From: Halomonas saccharevitans
GTDB lineage: Bacteria; Pseudomonadota; Gammaproteobacteria; Pseudomonadales; Halomonadaceae
Assembly (NCBI RefSeq): GCF_900116405.1
Contig: NZ_FPAQ01000012.1
Location: 1-64,000, forward strand
DNA: 64,000 nucleotides
Direction: 5' to 3'
A program made the position numbers and the translations under genes. Below the pieces are notes generated by a model, which worked only from the letters and a program-made list of their open reading frames with translations, ran no database searches and was not told where the DNA came from. This document shows, piece by piece, positions 1-8,662 of this stretch (position 1 is the stretch's first letter; each line of letters begins with the position of its first letter).

Positions 1-325
1 CCGGGGCAGACCACGTAAGCGCTGTCGATACATCGTGGCCGACAAGGGCTATGACAGTGATCCTCTTCGCCGCTACTGCGACCGGCACCGCATGAAACCG
101 ATCATCGCCCGGCGCAAGATGAAGCGAAAGCCTCGACCAGGCGCCCCTCGGGGCTTCGACAAGCCCCGTTATCGAGAGCGCAACATCATCGAGCGCTGTT
201 TCGCGTGGATCAAGGAACTGCGCCGCGTCTGCACCCGCTACGACAAGTTGGCCAGCAGCTTCAGAGCGATGGTATGCCTGGCCTGCATAGATCGTTGCCT
301 ACGTGCTGACTTTCCAGACAGAACC
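1..325 (+). mobile_element. Right end of an IS5-family insertion sequence (partial)
   Basis: The window opens inside an IS5-type element: the transposase reading frame is open from base 2 and runs to the stop at 328. The likely right terminal repeat is GACTTTCCAGACAGAACC at 308-325, followed by CTAAG, which could hold a short TNA-type target duplication. The left end lies outside the window, so the repeat pairing cannot be verified. The boundary falls on the stop codon of the neighbouring VOC gene. Confidence 0.6.
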
Positions 326-328
326 TAA
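2..328 (+). CDS. IS5-family transposase, C-terminal part (cut by window edge)
   Basis: This is the C-terminal third of a DDE transposase that catalyses cut-and-paste movement of its own element. The frame is open from base 2. It shows the VADKGYDSD block carrying the second catalytic Asp and the RNIIERCFAWIKELRR block carrying the catalytic Glu, the usual IS5/IS427-group signature. The tail after RCFAW has the typical aromatic and Leu-rich helix. A GTG at 35 could be mistaken for a start, but the conserved motif already begins upstream, so the real start is beyond the left edge. No internal stop is visible, so the element may be intact. Confidence 0.85.
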   Translation, partial: RGRPRKRCRYIVADKGYDSDPLRRYCDRHRMKPIIARRKMKRKPRPGAPRGFDKPRYRERNIIERCFAWIKELRRVCTRYDKLASSFRAMVCLACIDRCLRADFPDRT

Positions 329-741
329 GCGACACCATCACTCTGCCCGATCCAGCAGAAGGGGTTGAAGGCTACCTCCCACAGGTGGCCGTCGGGGTCG
401 GCGAAGTAGCCGGAATAGCCGCCCCAGAAGACCGGCTGCGCGGGCTTGACTAAGGTGGCACCCGCGGCCACCGCCTGGGCGATGAGTGCGTCGACCTCCG
501 CCTCGGAGCTCAGGTTATGGGCCAGGGCAACCCCGCGAAAGCCGCTTCCCTCGGCCGGCACGCCGGCGTCCTCGGCGAGCGCCCCGCGGCCATACAGGTC
601 CAGCCAGCTGCCATTGAGCGGAAAGAAGGCCACTTCCGGGGGCGAGTCCATCCGCGGCAGGCCCAGGCCCTGCTCGTAGAAGCGGATCGCGCGCGCCAGG
701 TCGCTGACGCCGAGGGTGATCATGCTGATTCTGGGATTCAT
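325..741 (-). CDS. VOC (glyoxalase/bleomycin-resistance fold) family protein
   Basis: A 138-residue protein with two beta-alpha-beta-beta-beta modules. The N-terminal module reads ISMITLGVSDLARAIRFYEQ and the C-terminal one ends GYFADPDGHLWEVAFNPF, the classic VOC metal/substrate pocket strand. The Glu of LWEVAFNP is a likely metal ligand. The family includes glyoxalases, dioxygenases and resistance proteins; substrate cannot be told from sequence. A GGAG-type ribosome site sits just upstream of the ATG at 741. The stop codon coincides with the right end of the IS element, so the last few residues may be altered by the insertion. It stands alone on the minus strand. Confidence 0.8.
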   Translation of the reverse strand: MNPRISMITLGVSDLARAIRFYEQGLGLPRMDSPPEVAFFPLNGSWLDLYGRGALAEDAGVPAEGSGFRGVALAHNLSSEAEVDALIAQAVAAGATLVKPAQPVFWGGYSGYFADPDGHLWEVAFNPFCWIGQSDGVA

Positions 742-1258
742 GCGGCCTGCTCCTTCGCCGTGGCCTGAGAGACATCACGCCTCAGGGTGGTTGGCCTGGC
801 CAGGCGGCACAAGCCGGGCTTGGTGATGGGGCACAAAAACGCCCGCCCCCGCCAGGCCGGAGCGGGCGTGGTGCTCTGCCACTATCCGCCAATCAGGCCG
901 CTCAGGACGGCTAGCTGAACTGTGCACCCCCCTTGGTGCTGGGCTCAGGCCAACGCTGAGGACTCCCCAGCGGCGGGTGTCGAAGTGCACATCCACGTTA
1001 CCTGTCGGAACGCGGCATGGAGCCCTCGTCCGCACCCTCTTGTGCTGGCCGAGACGGCTGCTGGCTTGCTCGCCGGTCCAGAAGGGCCATCACCCGATCA
1101 CGGGCATGCCTGGGAAAGGTGCCGTGCACCGCGCCTCATCGCCCATGGCAGTTTCCTGCTGTTATATGTCGTCTATCTGTCAGTCAACGGTGCTCCATCT
1201 CTCTAGCCTGTGTCCTGCACGATTTTTCAATAATCACAACATCAAGCGAGGCTCTTGC
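742..1258. other. Intergenic region of about 520 bp, no gene recognised
   Basis: Several overlapping open frames cross this stretch but none has a family match I recognise, a good ribosome site or consistent codon use. The one clear element is a minus-strand terminator-like hairpin at 834-869. The right part (about 1140-1258) becomes AT-richer and should hold the promoter of the ABC transport operon; I could not fix its boxes with confidence. Confidence 0.5.
834..869 (-). terminator. Minus-strand Rho-independent terminator without an obvious gene
   Basis: Arms ACGCCCGC (839-846) and GCGGGCGT (862-869) form a perfect 8-bp stem. On the minus strand the stem is followed by a run of T (A-run 835-839 on the plus strand). 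No minus-strand gene that would need it is visible between 870 and 1258. Confidence 0.6.
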
Positions 1259-1924
1259 ATGGATTGGTTCCACTACGCTGTCGGCAACCTCGACCTGCTG
1301 ATCTCACGAACGCTCGAGCATATCTCCCTGGTTGGAGTCGCCGTGGGCATCGCGACCCTGACCGGGGTCCCGATCGGTATCGCCATCACCAAGAACGAAC
1401 GTGCGGCCAAGATCGTGCTCTATGTGGCGTCGATCATCGTCACCGTCCCGTCGATCGCACTGTTCGGCATCATGATCCCGGTGCTCTCGCTGATCGGCCA
1501 GGGCATCGGCTATCTGCCGGCGGTGATCGCCGTGCTGCTCTACTCGCAGCTGCCGATCATCCGCAACACCTATACCGCCATCAACAACGTCGATCCGGCG
1601 TTGCGCGAGGCGGCGCGCGGTATCGGCATGAGCCAGAACCAGCGCCTGCATAAGGTCGAAATCCCGCTGGCCGTGCCGGTAATCATGGCCGGCGTGCGCA
1701 CCGCGGTGGTGCTCAACATCGGCGTCATGGCGATCGCCGCCTATATCGGCGCCGGCGGCCTCGGCACCTTTATCAGTCGCGGCATCTCCCAGTCCGATCC
1801 CCGCCAGCTGATCCTCGGTGCCGTGGCGGTCAGCCTGTTGGCGATCATCGTCGATTACGGCCTGCTTGCCCTGCAGAAGCGCCTGACGCCCAAGGGCATG
1901 GAACGCGCCGCTCTCGCCAGCTGA
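1259..1924 (+). CDS. Glycine betaine/choline-type ABC transporter permease (first)
   Basis: A 221-residue inner-membrane permease of the ProW/OpuCB/YehW class. It begins MDWFHYAVGNLDLLISRTLEHIS and has about five to six hydrophobic segments. The cytoplasmic EAA loop that docks the ATPase reads DPALREAARGIGMSQNQRL, followed by a conserved GAGGLG segment. The ATG at 1259 is chosen because GAGG lies seven bases upstream and the homologous part starts here; a longer upstream frame has no match. It leads a permease-ATPase-permease-binding protein operon, an arrangement typical of osmoprotectant uptake systems with two different permeases. Substrate (betaine, choline, carnitine or related) is inferred from family only. 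Confidence 0.88.
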   Translation: MDWFHYAVGNLDLLISRTLEHISLVGVAVGIATLTGVPIGIAITKNERAAKIVLYVASIIVTVPSIALFGIMIPVLSLIGQGIGYLPAVIAVLLYSQLPIIRNTYTAINNVDPALREAARGIGMSQNQRLHKVEIPLAVPVIMAGVRTAVVLNIGVMAIAAYIGAGGLGTFISRGISQSDPRQLILGAVAVSLLAIIVDYGLLALQKRLTPKGMERAALAS

Positions 1925-1962
1925 CTCTCACGCTATCCCCTATTACAAGAAAGGATGACAGC

Positions 1963-3108
<1,146 letters not shown>

Positions 3109-3111
3109 GTC

Positions 3112-3843
3112 ATGCCGTTGCAGAATATGCGAGGCGCGCTGCGCCTGTTGCTGATCATCTTCGTCTTCGTCGCCGGCGTCTGGGTGCAGGCCAGCGGCAC
3201 CATCGAAGAGCTGCTGTTCTACCTGCCCGACGTCAAATATCTGGTAGGCCAGCACCTGTGGCTGACCGTCATGTCGGGGGGGCTTGCCATCCTGGTCGCC
3301 ATTCCGCTGGGCATCGTGCTCTCCCGGCCGAGCATGGCGCACCTCGCCGAGTCGGTCATGCAGGTGCTCAATGTCGGCACAACCATTCCGACCCTGGCGG
3401 TGCTGGCGCTGTCCATGAGTTTCCTCGGCATCGGCACACTGCCGGCGGTATTCGGGCTCTTCGTGGCCACCCTGTTGCCCATCACACGCAACACCTATGC
3501 CGGCCTCAAGGGGGTCTCCCCCGCCCTGCGGGAAGCCGCCTCGGGCATTGGAATGGCGCCGCTCCAGCGCCTGTTCAAGGTGGAGCTGCCCAATGCCCTC
3601 TACGTGATCTTCGCCGGCATCCGCACCGCGCTGACCATCAATGTGGGCACCGTGCCGCTGGCCTTCCTGATCGGCGCCGGCGGCCTAGGCGAGCTGATCT
3701 TCACCGGCATCGACCTCTACGACCCGTTGATGATGCTGGCCGGCGCCATTCCCACGGCGCTGCTGGCCATCTCGGTCGATGCCCTGATCGCCACCACCGC
3801 CTTCGCGGTAGTACCCCGTGGCGTCAACCCGTCGCGGGCCTGA
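3112..3843 (+). CDS. Glycine betaine/choline-type ABC transporter permease (second)
   Basis: A 243-residue permease paralogous to the first one in the operon. It has an additional N-terminal hydrophobic segment (LRLLLIIFVFVAGVWV), the EAA loop SPALREAASGIGMAPLQRL, and the same GAGGLGELIFTGI block near the C terminus. Together with the first permease it would form a heterodimeric channel, as in YehY/YehW or OpuCB/OpuCD pairs. The ATG follows the ATPase stop by three bases, implying translational coupling. The binding protein gene starts 43 bases downstream. Confidence 0.9.
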   Translation: MPLQNMRGALRLLLIIFVFVAGVWVQASGTIEELLFYLPDVKYLVGQHLWLTVMSGGLAILVAIPLGIVLSRPSMAHLAESVMQVLNVGTTIPTLAVLALSMSFLGIGTLPAVFGLFVATLLPITRNTYAGLKGVSPALREAASGIGMAPLQRLFKVELPNALYVIFAGIRTALTINVGTVPLAFLIGAGGLGELIFTGIDLYDPLMMLAGAIPTALLAISVDALIATTAFAVVPRGVNPSRA

Positions 3844-3885
3844 CGCCTCTCGACCTGCTCAACAATCACAACCAGGAGCCACACC

Positions 3886-4748
3886 ATGAAACGACTGATC
3901 GCCCTGCTGTCCAGCCTCACCCTGGCGGGATCCATGACCACCGCCCACGCCGATGAGATCGTGGTCGGCGGCAAGAACTTCACCGAACAGCAGATCCTCG
4001 CCAGCATGACCGCCCAGTACCTGGATGCCCTGGGCTACGACGTCGAGAAACGTGCCGGCATGGGCTCCGCGGTGCTCCGCCAGGCTCAGGAGAACGGCCA
4101 GCTCGACCTCTACTGGGAATACACCGGAACCTCGCTGATCAACTACAACGACATCAGCGAGTCGCTCACCCCGGAAGAGACCTACCAGCGCGTGAAGACC
4201 CTCGACGCCGAGAAGGGCCTGGTCTGGCTGGAGCCCTCCGATGCCAACAACACCTACGCCCTGGCCATGCGCGAAGAGACCATCGAAGCCACCGGCATCG
4301 ACAGCCTCTCCAAGACGACGAGGCGCTGACCTTTGCCATGAACGCCGAGTTCTACGCCCGCGAGGACGGCTGGCGCCCGCTGCAGCAAGCCTATGATTTC
4401 CGCGTCAGTCGCGGCGACATCAAGCGCATGGACTCCGGCCTGGTCTACCAGGCACTGCGCGATGGCCAGGTCGATGTGGGCCTGGTATTCGCTACCGATG
4501 GCCGTATTCCGGCCTTCGACTTCCAGGTACTCAAGGACGACCAGGACTTCTTCCCCGCCTACGCCCTGACGCCGGTGGTGCGCGAGGAGACCCTGGAGGC
4601 CAACCCGAAGCTGGCCGAGCAGATGGATGCCCTCTCCTCACTGCTCGACGACCAGACCATGGCCACTCTCAACGCCCGGGTGGACGTGGAGCGCGAGACC
4701 ATCGAGGACGTGGCCCAGACATTCCTGAGCCGCAACGACCTGATCTAG
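3886..4748 (+). pseudogene. Frameshifted osmoprotectant-binding protein (OpuCC/YehZ/ProX-like)
   Basis: The substrate-binding protein of the preceding ABC operon is split between two frames. Part one (3886-4329, 147 residues) has a signal peptide ending near TTAHA, then the family hallmark VGGKNFTEQQILA and the YWEYTGTSLINY pocket. It ends in SLSKTTRR and a stop. Part two resumes in another frame from about 4317 (DEALTFAMNAEFYARED) to 4748 and holds the rest of lobe 2 and the return to lobe 1. Homologues normally have roughly eight to ten more residues between these parts. The frame change requires a loss of 3n+1 bases, for example 25. As written, the transporter would lack a functional binding protein; a sequencing error is possible. 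Confidence 0.8.
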
Positions 4749-4790
4749 CGCCACCCGGTCCGCAGAGAAACCTCTCATCCCACCGCCCCG

Positions 4791-4816
4791 AAAAGGCCGC
4801 GCCATGCGGCCTTTTC
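4791..4816. terminator. Bidirectional-type terminator after the ABC operon
   Basis: AAAAGGCCGC and GCGGCCTTTT (4791-4800 and 4806-4815) form a perfect stem with a five-base loop and a T-rich end. It closes the transport operon before the nitrilase gene. Confidence 0.85.
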
Positions 4817-4847
4817 GCCGTTTCGCCTCTAGTACGGAGCCCCCGAC

Positions 4848-5690
4848 ATGCACTACCAGGATTCGCTTCGCGTCGCAGCCGCCCAGATCAACGCCAGCCT
4901 CGGCGAGGTGGATGCCAACCTCCAGCGCCATCTCGAGGTGATCGTCGAGGCCGCCGCGCACGGCGTCGAGCTGCTGGTCTTCCCCGAACTCTCGCTAACC
5001 GGCTATGGCCTGGCCGGCAACGTCATGCAGGTGGCCATGCCGCTGGAAGACCCGCGTCTCGCTCGGCTGGCTGAGGCCTGCGGCGCGATGCAGGCGGTCG
5101 TCGGTTTCGTCGAGGAGGCCAGCCCCGGCGAATACTACAACGCCCTGGCCATTCTCCAGGGCGGCGAGATCCTCGCCGTGCATCGCAAGCTCAACCTGCC
5201 CACCTACGGCGGCCTCGAGGAAGGCAAGTGGTTCAGCCACGGCAGCGAGCTCACCCAGGCCAACGTGCGCCGCGGCTGGTCGGCCACCCAGCTGATCTGC
5301 GCTGACCTTTGGAACCCGGCGCTTGTGCATGCCGCCCTGCTGCCGCGCCCCACCGTGCTCTGTGCGCCGATCAACTCGGCCTCGGGCATCGTCAGCGAGG
5401 ACTTCTCCAACGAGCAGAATTGGCTGCTCAACGTGCGGTTCTACGCCATGACCTATGGCACCCCGGTCATCATGGCCAACCGCTTCGGCCCGGAGGGCGC
5501 CAGCCACTTCTGGGGCGGCTCGCGCATTCTCGGCCCCCGCGGCGAGGTGCTGGCCGAGGCCGAGGACCGCGAGATGCTGATCACCGCCACCCTGTCGCGC
5601 ACGCATATCGCCAAGGCGCGCTTCGAGCTGCCCACCCATCGCGATGCTGACACCCCGCTGGTCCGCGAGCTGATGGCAGGCTACCGGTGA
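4848..5690 (+). CDS. Carbon-nitrogen hydrolase (nitrilase superfamily amidase)
   Basis: A 280-residue cytosolic amidase-fold enzyme that hydrolyses non-peptide C-N bonds. The full catalytic triad is present: Glu47 in VFPELSLTGY, Lys114 in VHRKLNLPTYGG and Cys151 in LICADLWNP. This pattern resembles aliphatic amidase/N-carbamoyl hydrolase-like branches rather than true nitrilases. Substrate is unknown. Terminators lie on both sides (4791-4816 and 5700-5736), so it is a single-gene transcript. It sits between an osmolyte transporter and genes for an amidohydrolase and an AraC regulator, suggesting use of an imported nitrogen compound, but that link is inference. The start is the ATG at 4848, where homology begins. 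Confidence 0.88.
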   Translation: MHYQDSLRVAAAQINASLGEVDANLQRHLEVIVEAAAHGVELLVFPELSLTGYGLAGNVMQVAMPLEDPRLARLAEACGAMQAVVGFVEEASPGEYYNALAILQGGEILAVHRKLNLPTYGGLEEGKWFSHGSELTQANVRRGWSATQLICADLWNPALVHAALLPRPTVLCAPINSASGIVSEDFSNEQNWLLNVRFYAMTYGTPVIMANRFGPEGASHFWGGSRILGPRGEVLAEAEDREMLITATLSRTHIAKARFELPTHRDADTPLVRELMAGYR

Positions 5691-5699
5691 GGCAACATC

Positions 5700-5736
5700 G
5701 TAAAAGGCCGCTCGCCTGGGGCGAGCGGCCTTTTAC
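5700..5736. terminator. Strong bidirectional terminator between convergent genes
   Basis: A perfect 17-bp stem with a three-base loop: left arm GTAAAAGGCCGCTCGCC at 5700-5716, right arm at 5720-5736. The A/T ends give a T-run on either strand, serving both the nitrilase gene and the convergent amidohydrolase gene. Confidence 0.92.
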
Positions 5737-5755
5737 AAGGGCAAACCAGCAGGGA

Positions 5756-6658
5756 TCAGTCTCGGAAATAGAGTCGCTGCGGATTGTCGACCAGGATCTT
5801 CTCGCGAAGCTCGGCGCCGGGCGCCCAATCGGCGAGGGCATCGAGCAGCGGGCCATCGTTGGGCATCGGCACCGGGATATGCGGGTGGGGCCAGTCGGAG
5901 CCCCAGACGCACCGCTCGGGATTGGCCTCGATCAGTCGTCGGGCAAACGGCACGACGTCGTCGTAAGGGGTCTGTCGCTGACCGGTGATGCGATAGGCCC
6001 CGGAGAGCTTCACCCAAGCATCACCGCGCGCCATCAGCCGGCACAGCGCCTTGAAGCCGGGCTGGTCGATCCCCCGGCCGCAGTCCATGTGTCCCATATG
6101 ATCCACGACGACCGGCACGGGCAGGCGCGCCACTCGAGCCTCGAGATCCTCGAAGGCGGATACGTCGACCAGGAACTGCAGGTGCCAGTTGCGGTCCGCG
6201 AGCCGCCCGGCGAGGGACTCCACGTCACCCCAGGCGATGCCGCCCTTGAACAGCAGATTGAGGCGCACGCCCCGGAAGCCGTCGGTGGCCAGGGCATCCA
6301 GCTCCTCGTCGGCGACCTCACTGTCGACCACCGCGATGCCGCGGTAGTCGTGGCCGTCGTCACGCAGGGCCCGCACTGCATCCCGGGTCGCTGAGTTATC
6401 GAGGCCGTAGACGCTCGGCTGGACCAGCACGCCCCGCTCGATGCCCAGGGTGCGATGCAGGTGGCGATACTGCTCGAGGCTGGCCTCCGGCGGCGTGTAA
6501 GTGCGCTTGGCCTGGAAGGGATAGCGGCTCGCCGGCCCGAAGACGTGGGCGTGGCAGTCCACCGCCCCCGCAGGGGCGATGAAGCCAGGGGCACGCGGTG
6601 CCGGGTCCATGGGATCACAGTAGGGAATCATGGCATCACCCGATTCGAGGCTCGTCAT
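5756..6658 (-). CDS. TIM-barrel amidohydrolase (2-pyrone-4,6-dicarboxylate lactonase-like)
   Basis: A 300-residue metal-dependent hydrolase of the amidohydrolase_2 family. The metal-binding entry is DCHAHVFGP (His36 and His38). It is followed by VVVDHMGH and, near the end, GSDWPHPH carrying the conserved catalytic Asp. Relatives open lactones such as 2-pyrone-4,6-dicarboxylate in aromatic breakdown, but many act on other lactones or sugars. The first ATG at 6658 lies 7 bases past the upstream stop and has no clear ribosome site; an ATG at 6631 is an alternative that loses nine residues. It is in an apparent two-gene minus-strand operon with the alpha/beta hydrolase. Confidence 0.85.
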   Translation of the reverse strand: MTSLESGDAMIPYCDPMDPAPRAPGFIAPAGAVDCHAHVFGPASRYPFQAKRTYTPPEASLEQYRHLHRTLGIERGVLVQPSVYGLDNSATRDAVRALRDDGHDYRGIAVVDSEVADEELDALATDGFRGVRLNLLFKGGIAWGDVESLAGRLADRNWHLQFLVDVSAFEDLEARVARLPVPVVVDHMGHMDCGRGIDQPGFKALCRLMARGDAWVKLSGAYRITGQRQTPYDDVVPFARRLIEANPERCVWGSDWPHPHIPVPMPNDGPLLDALADWAPGAELREKILVDNPQRLYFRD

Positions 6659-6665
6659 GTCGACG

Positions 6666-7586
6666 TCAGGCCACGGCCTGCTGGCTGACCGGCGACCAGA
6701 TCGTCTCCTTCAACCACATCGCCACCTGGCCGGCGAAGGTCTGGAACTTGGGATCTTCGTCCAGCATCCACTCGGTGTGGCCGCCGTTGGGGAGCAGGTA
6801 CATCGCCTTGGGTCCCGGATAGGTGGCGTACAGCGACTGTGCCTCGGTGACCGGATGGAGGTCATTCTGGCCGCCGTGGGCGATCAGCAGCGGCGTGCGC
6901 GCGAAGCGCTGATCGATGTGCGACTCCGGGCGGAAGGCGATCAGCGAGTCGGCGAAGTCCAGGTCGGAGGTCAGCCCGTAGCCCGGGTTTTGCCACAGCA
7001 CCTCGTCGACGTAGCCCTTGGAGATCGGGTCCAGCGGGTAGATGTGGTGGGGATCAAGCTTCTGGGCCTCGCCGCCCTGGGCCAGGCGACGACGCTCCTG
7101 GTTGAGAAACTGCCGGAACTCCTTCCAGCCGAGCTCACCGCGCAGCGCCTTCTGTACGCGCACGGCGTCGAAGAAACCGTTCATGCTGATCAGGCCGTCG
7201 ATCAGGTCCTCGGCTTGACGGAAAGCATCCAGCACCAGGCCACCGGCCATTCCCCAGCCAGCCAGCACCAGCTTGCGACCTTCCTGATCGGCGCGGGCCC
7301 GGACAAAGGCTACTACATTGGCGATATCGCGGACCTGCTCTTCCAGCAATACCTTGCCACGCGCGCCTTCGCTTTCACCGAAACCGCGGTAGTCAAAGCC
7401 GAAGCAGAGGAAACCCCGCTTGGTCAGAAAGCGGGCGAAACGCTCGGGGTGAATATCCTTCAAACCGGTAAAACCCGAGCAGACGATGACGATGGGTGAA
7501 TCCTCGCTCACGACACCATCTTCCCAATAATAGGAACCGTCGAGTTTGAGGCCATCGCTGATGACTGAAACGCTTTCTGACTGCAT
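6666..7586 (-). CDS. Alpha/beta hydrolase-fold protein lacking the nucleophile Ser
   Basis: A 306-residue alpha/beta hydrolase with oxyanion-strand motif VCSGFTGLKDIHPERF and cap region. The strand-5 elbow, normally G-x-S-x-G, reads GWGMAGG at residues 110-116, so Gly112 stands where the nucleophile Ser should be. The later acid (HGGQNDLHPV) and His (NGGHTEW) positions appear intact. It may be catalytically different, a non-enzymatic relative, or use another residue. The ATG at 7586 is chosen because GGAGAG precedes it and homology begins there; a longer frame upstream overlaps the divergent promoter. It shares this promoter region with the AraC-type regulator and is followed by the amidohydrolase. 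Confidence 0.82.
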   Translation of the reverse strand: MQSESVSVISDGLKLDGSYYWEDGVVSEDSPIVIVCSGFTGLKDIHPERFARFLTKRGFLCFGFDYRGFGESEGARGKVLLEEQVRDIANVVAFVRARADQEGRKLVLAGWGMAGGLVLDAFRQAEDLIDGLISMNGFFDAVRVQKALRGELGWKEFRQFLNQERRRLAQGGEAQKLDPHHIYPLDPISKGYVDEVLWQNPGYGLTSDLDFADSLIAFRPESHIDQRFARTPLLIAHGGQNDLHPVTEAQSLYATYPGPKAMYLLPNGGHTEWMLDEDPKFQTFAGQVAMWLKETIWSPVSQQAVA

Positions 7587-7619
7587 GATTCTCTCCAGGG
7601 ATTGTTTGTTGGCGCTGCC

Positions 7620-7647
7620 CTTATCGGCATTGACATCTTGCGATAAG
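7620..7647. promoter_or_regulatory. Inverted repeat in the divergent promoter region
   Basis: CTTATCG (7620-7626) and CGATAAG (7641-7647) are perfect inverted copies 14 bases apart, in the 106-bp gap between the alpha/beta hydrolase and the AraC-type regulator. The spacing suits a dimeric regulator; the adjacent GlxA-type protein is the natural candidate. Confidence 0.45.
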
Positions 7648-7692
7648 CCTCGCATCGTTAAGAACATCGACACGACAAAAAAGACAAGGATC

Positions 7693-8661
7693 ATGACACC
7701 CTCACATGATGACGCCCCACCCTTCACCGTGGGTTTCCTGCTCTTCCCTCACTTCGCCATGCTGTCATTCAGCTCGGTCATCGAGCCGCTGCGGATCGCC
7801 AACCGCCTGAGCGGTCAGTCGCTATATCGGTGGGAGCTACTCAGCCTCGACAACCAGGTCGTGGAAGCCAGTAACGGCATCCCCTTCACGCCGACCCTGG
7901 ACCACGATGAGTGGCGACGCCTGGATGCCATCATCCTGGTGGCGGGCACGGGCACTAGCCTCATCGCGAGCGACAGGCTGTTCAAGTGGTTGCGCGAGGT
8001 GACACGCAGTCGGCGACTGCTGGGCTCGACCTCCACCGGTAGCATCCTGCTGGCCAAGGCCGGCGTGCTGCGCCACAAGCGCTGCACCATTCACTGGGAG
8101 GATCAGGCCAGCCTACAGGAGGAATATCCCGACCTGCTGGTCACCAACGAGCTCTTCGAGATCGAGGAGAACATCCTGACCTGCTCGGGAGGCACGGCAG
8201 GACTCGACATGATGCTCTCGCTCATCGATCGCCAGCAGGGCAGCGACCTCTCGAAACACATCGCCGATCAATGCATTCACCCCGACATCCGCCCCGCTCA
8301 TGACAAGCAGAGAATGTCATTGGAAGAGCGCCTGGGCATTCACAATCCGGCACTGGCGTCCGCGATACATGTCATGCATTCACATATCGAGGACACCATC
8401 AATTGCGAACAACTCGCCGGGCTCGTCGGCATTTCTCATCGTCAACTCCAGCGACTCTTCAAGGAAAATTTCGGCATGACGCCGGCGGCCTATTATCTCG
8501 ACATGCGGCTGGAACATGGCGACAACCTGCTCCGCAAGACCTCGCTGGACATCATCAATATCGCCACCGCTACCGGCTTCTCCTCCACATCGCATTTCAG
8601 CAAGTGTTACCGCAAGCGCTACGGCCTCGCTCCCCGCGAGCGCCGCAAGGCCCGTCACTGA
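7693..8661 (+). CDS. GlxA/CdhR-type AraC family transcription regulator
   Basis: A 322-residue regulator with an N-terminal DJ-1/PfpI-like domain (GFLLFPHFAMLSFSSVIEPLRIAN, then a GSTSTGSILLAKAGVL elbow) and a C-terminal AraC double helix-turn-helix (LAGLVGISHRQLQRLFKENFG and IATATGFSSTSHFSKCYRKRYG). In Pseudomonas this subfamily includes CdhR, GbdR and ArgR, which respond to carnitine, betaine or arginine. The elbow Cys of true DJ-1 enzymes is replaced, as in regulators. The ATG at 7693 has AAGGA upstream; an earlier in-frame extension is unsupported. It is divergent from the alpha/beta hydrolase gene, which it probably controls, and ends one base before the convergent ydiJ stop. Confidence 0.88.
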   Translation: MTPSHDDAPPFTVGFLLFPHFAMLSFSSVIEPLRIANRLSGQSLYRWELLSLDNQVVEASNGIPFTPTLDHDEWRRLDAIILVAGTGTSLIASDRLFKWLREVTRSRRLLGSTSTGSILLAKAGVLRHKRCTIHWEDQASLQEEYPDLLVTNELFEIEENILTCSGGTAGLDMMLSLIDRQQGSDLSKHIADQCIHPDIRPAHDKQRMSLEERLGIHNPALASAIHVMHSHIEDTINCEQLAGLVGISHRQLQRLFKENFGMTPAAYYLDMRLEHGDNLLRKTSLDIINIATATGFSSTSHFSKCYRKRYGLAPRERRKARH

Positions 8662-8662
8662 T

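Noticed and set aside
870..1258. Riboswitch or tRNA in the left intergenic region
   Set aside because: I looked for tRNA arms and familiar riboswitch cores (glycine, cobalamin, fluoride, 6S-like) on both strands and saw no convincing match.
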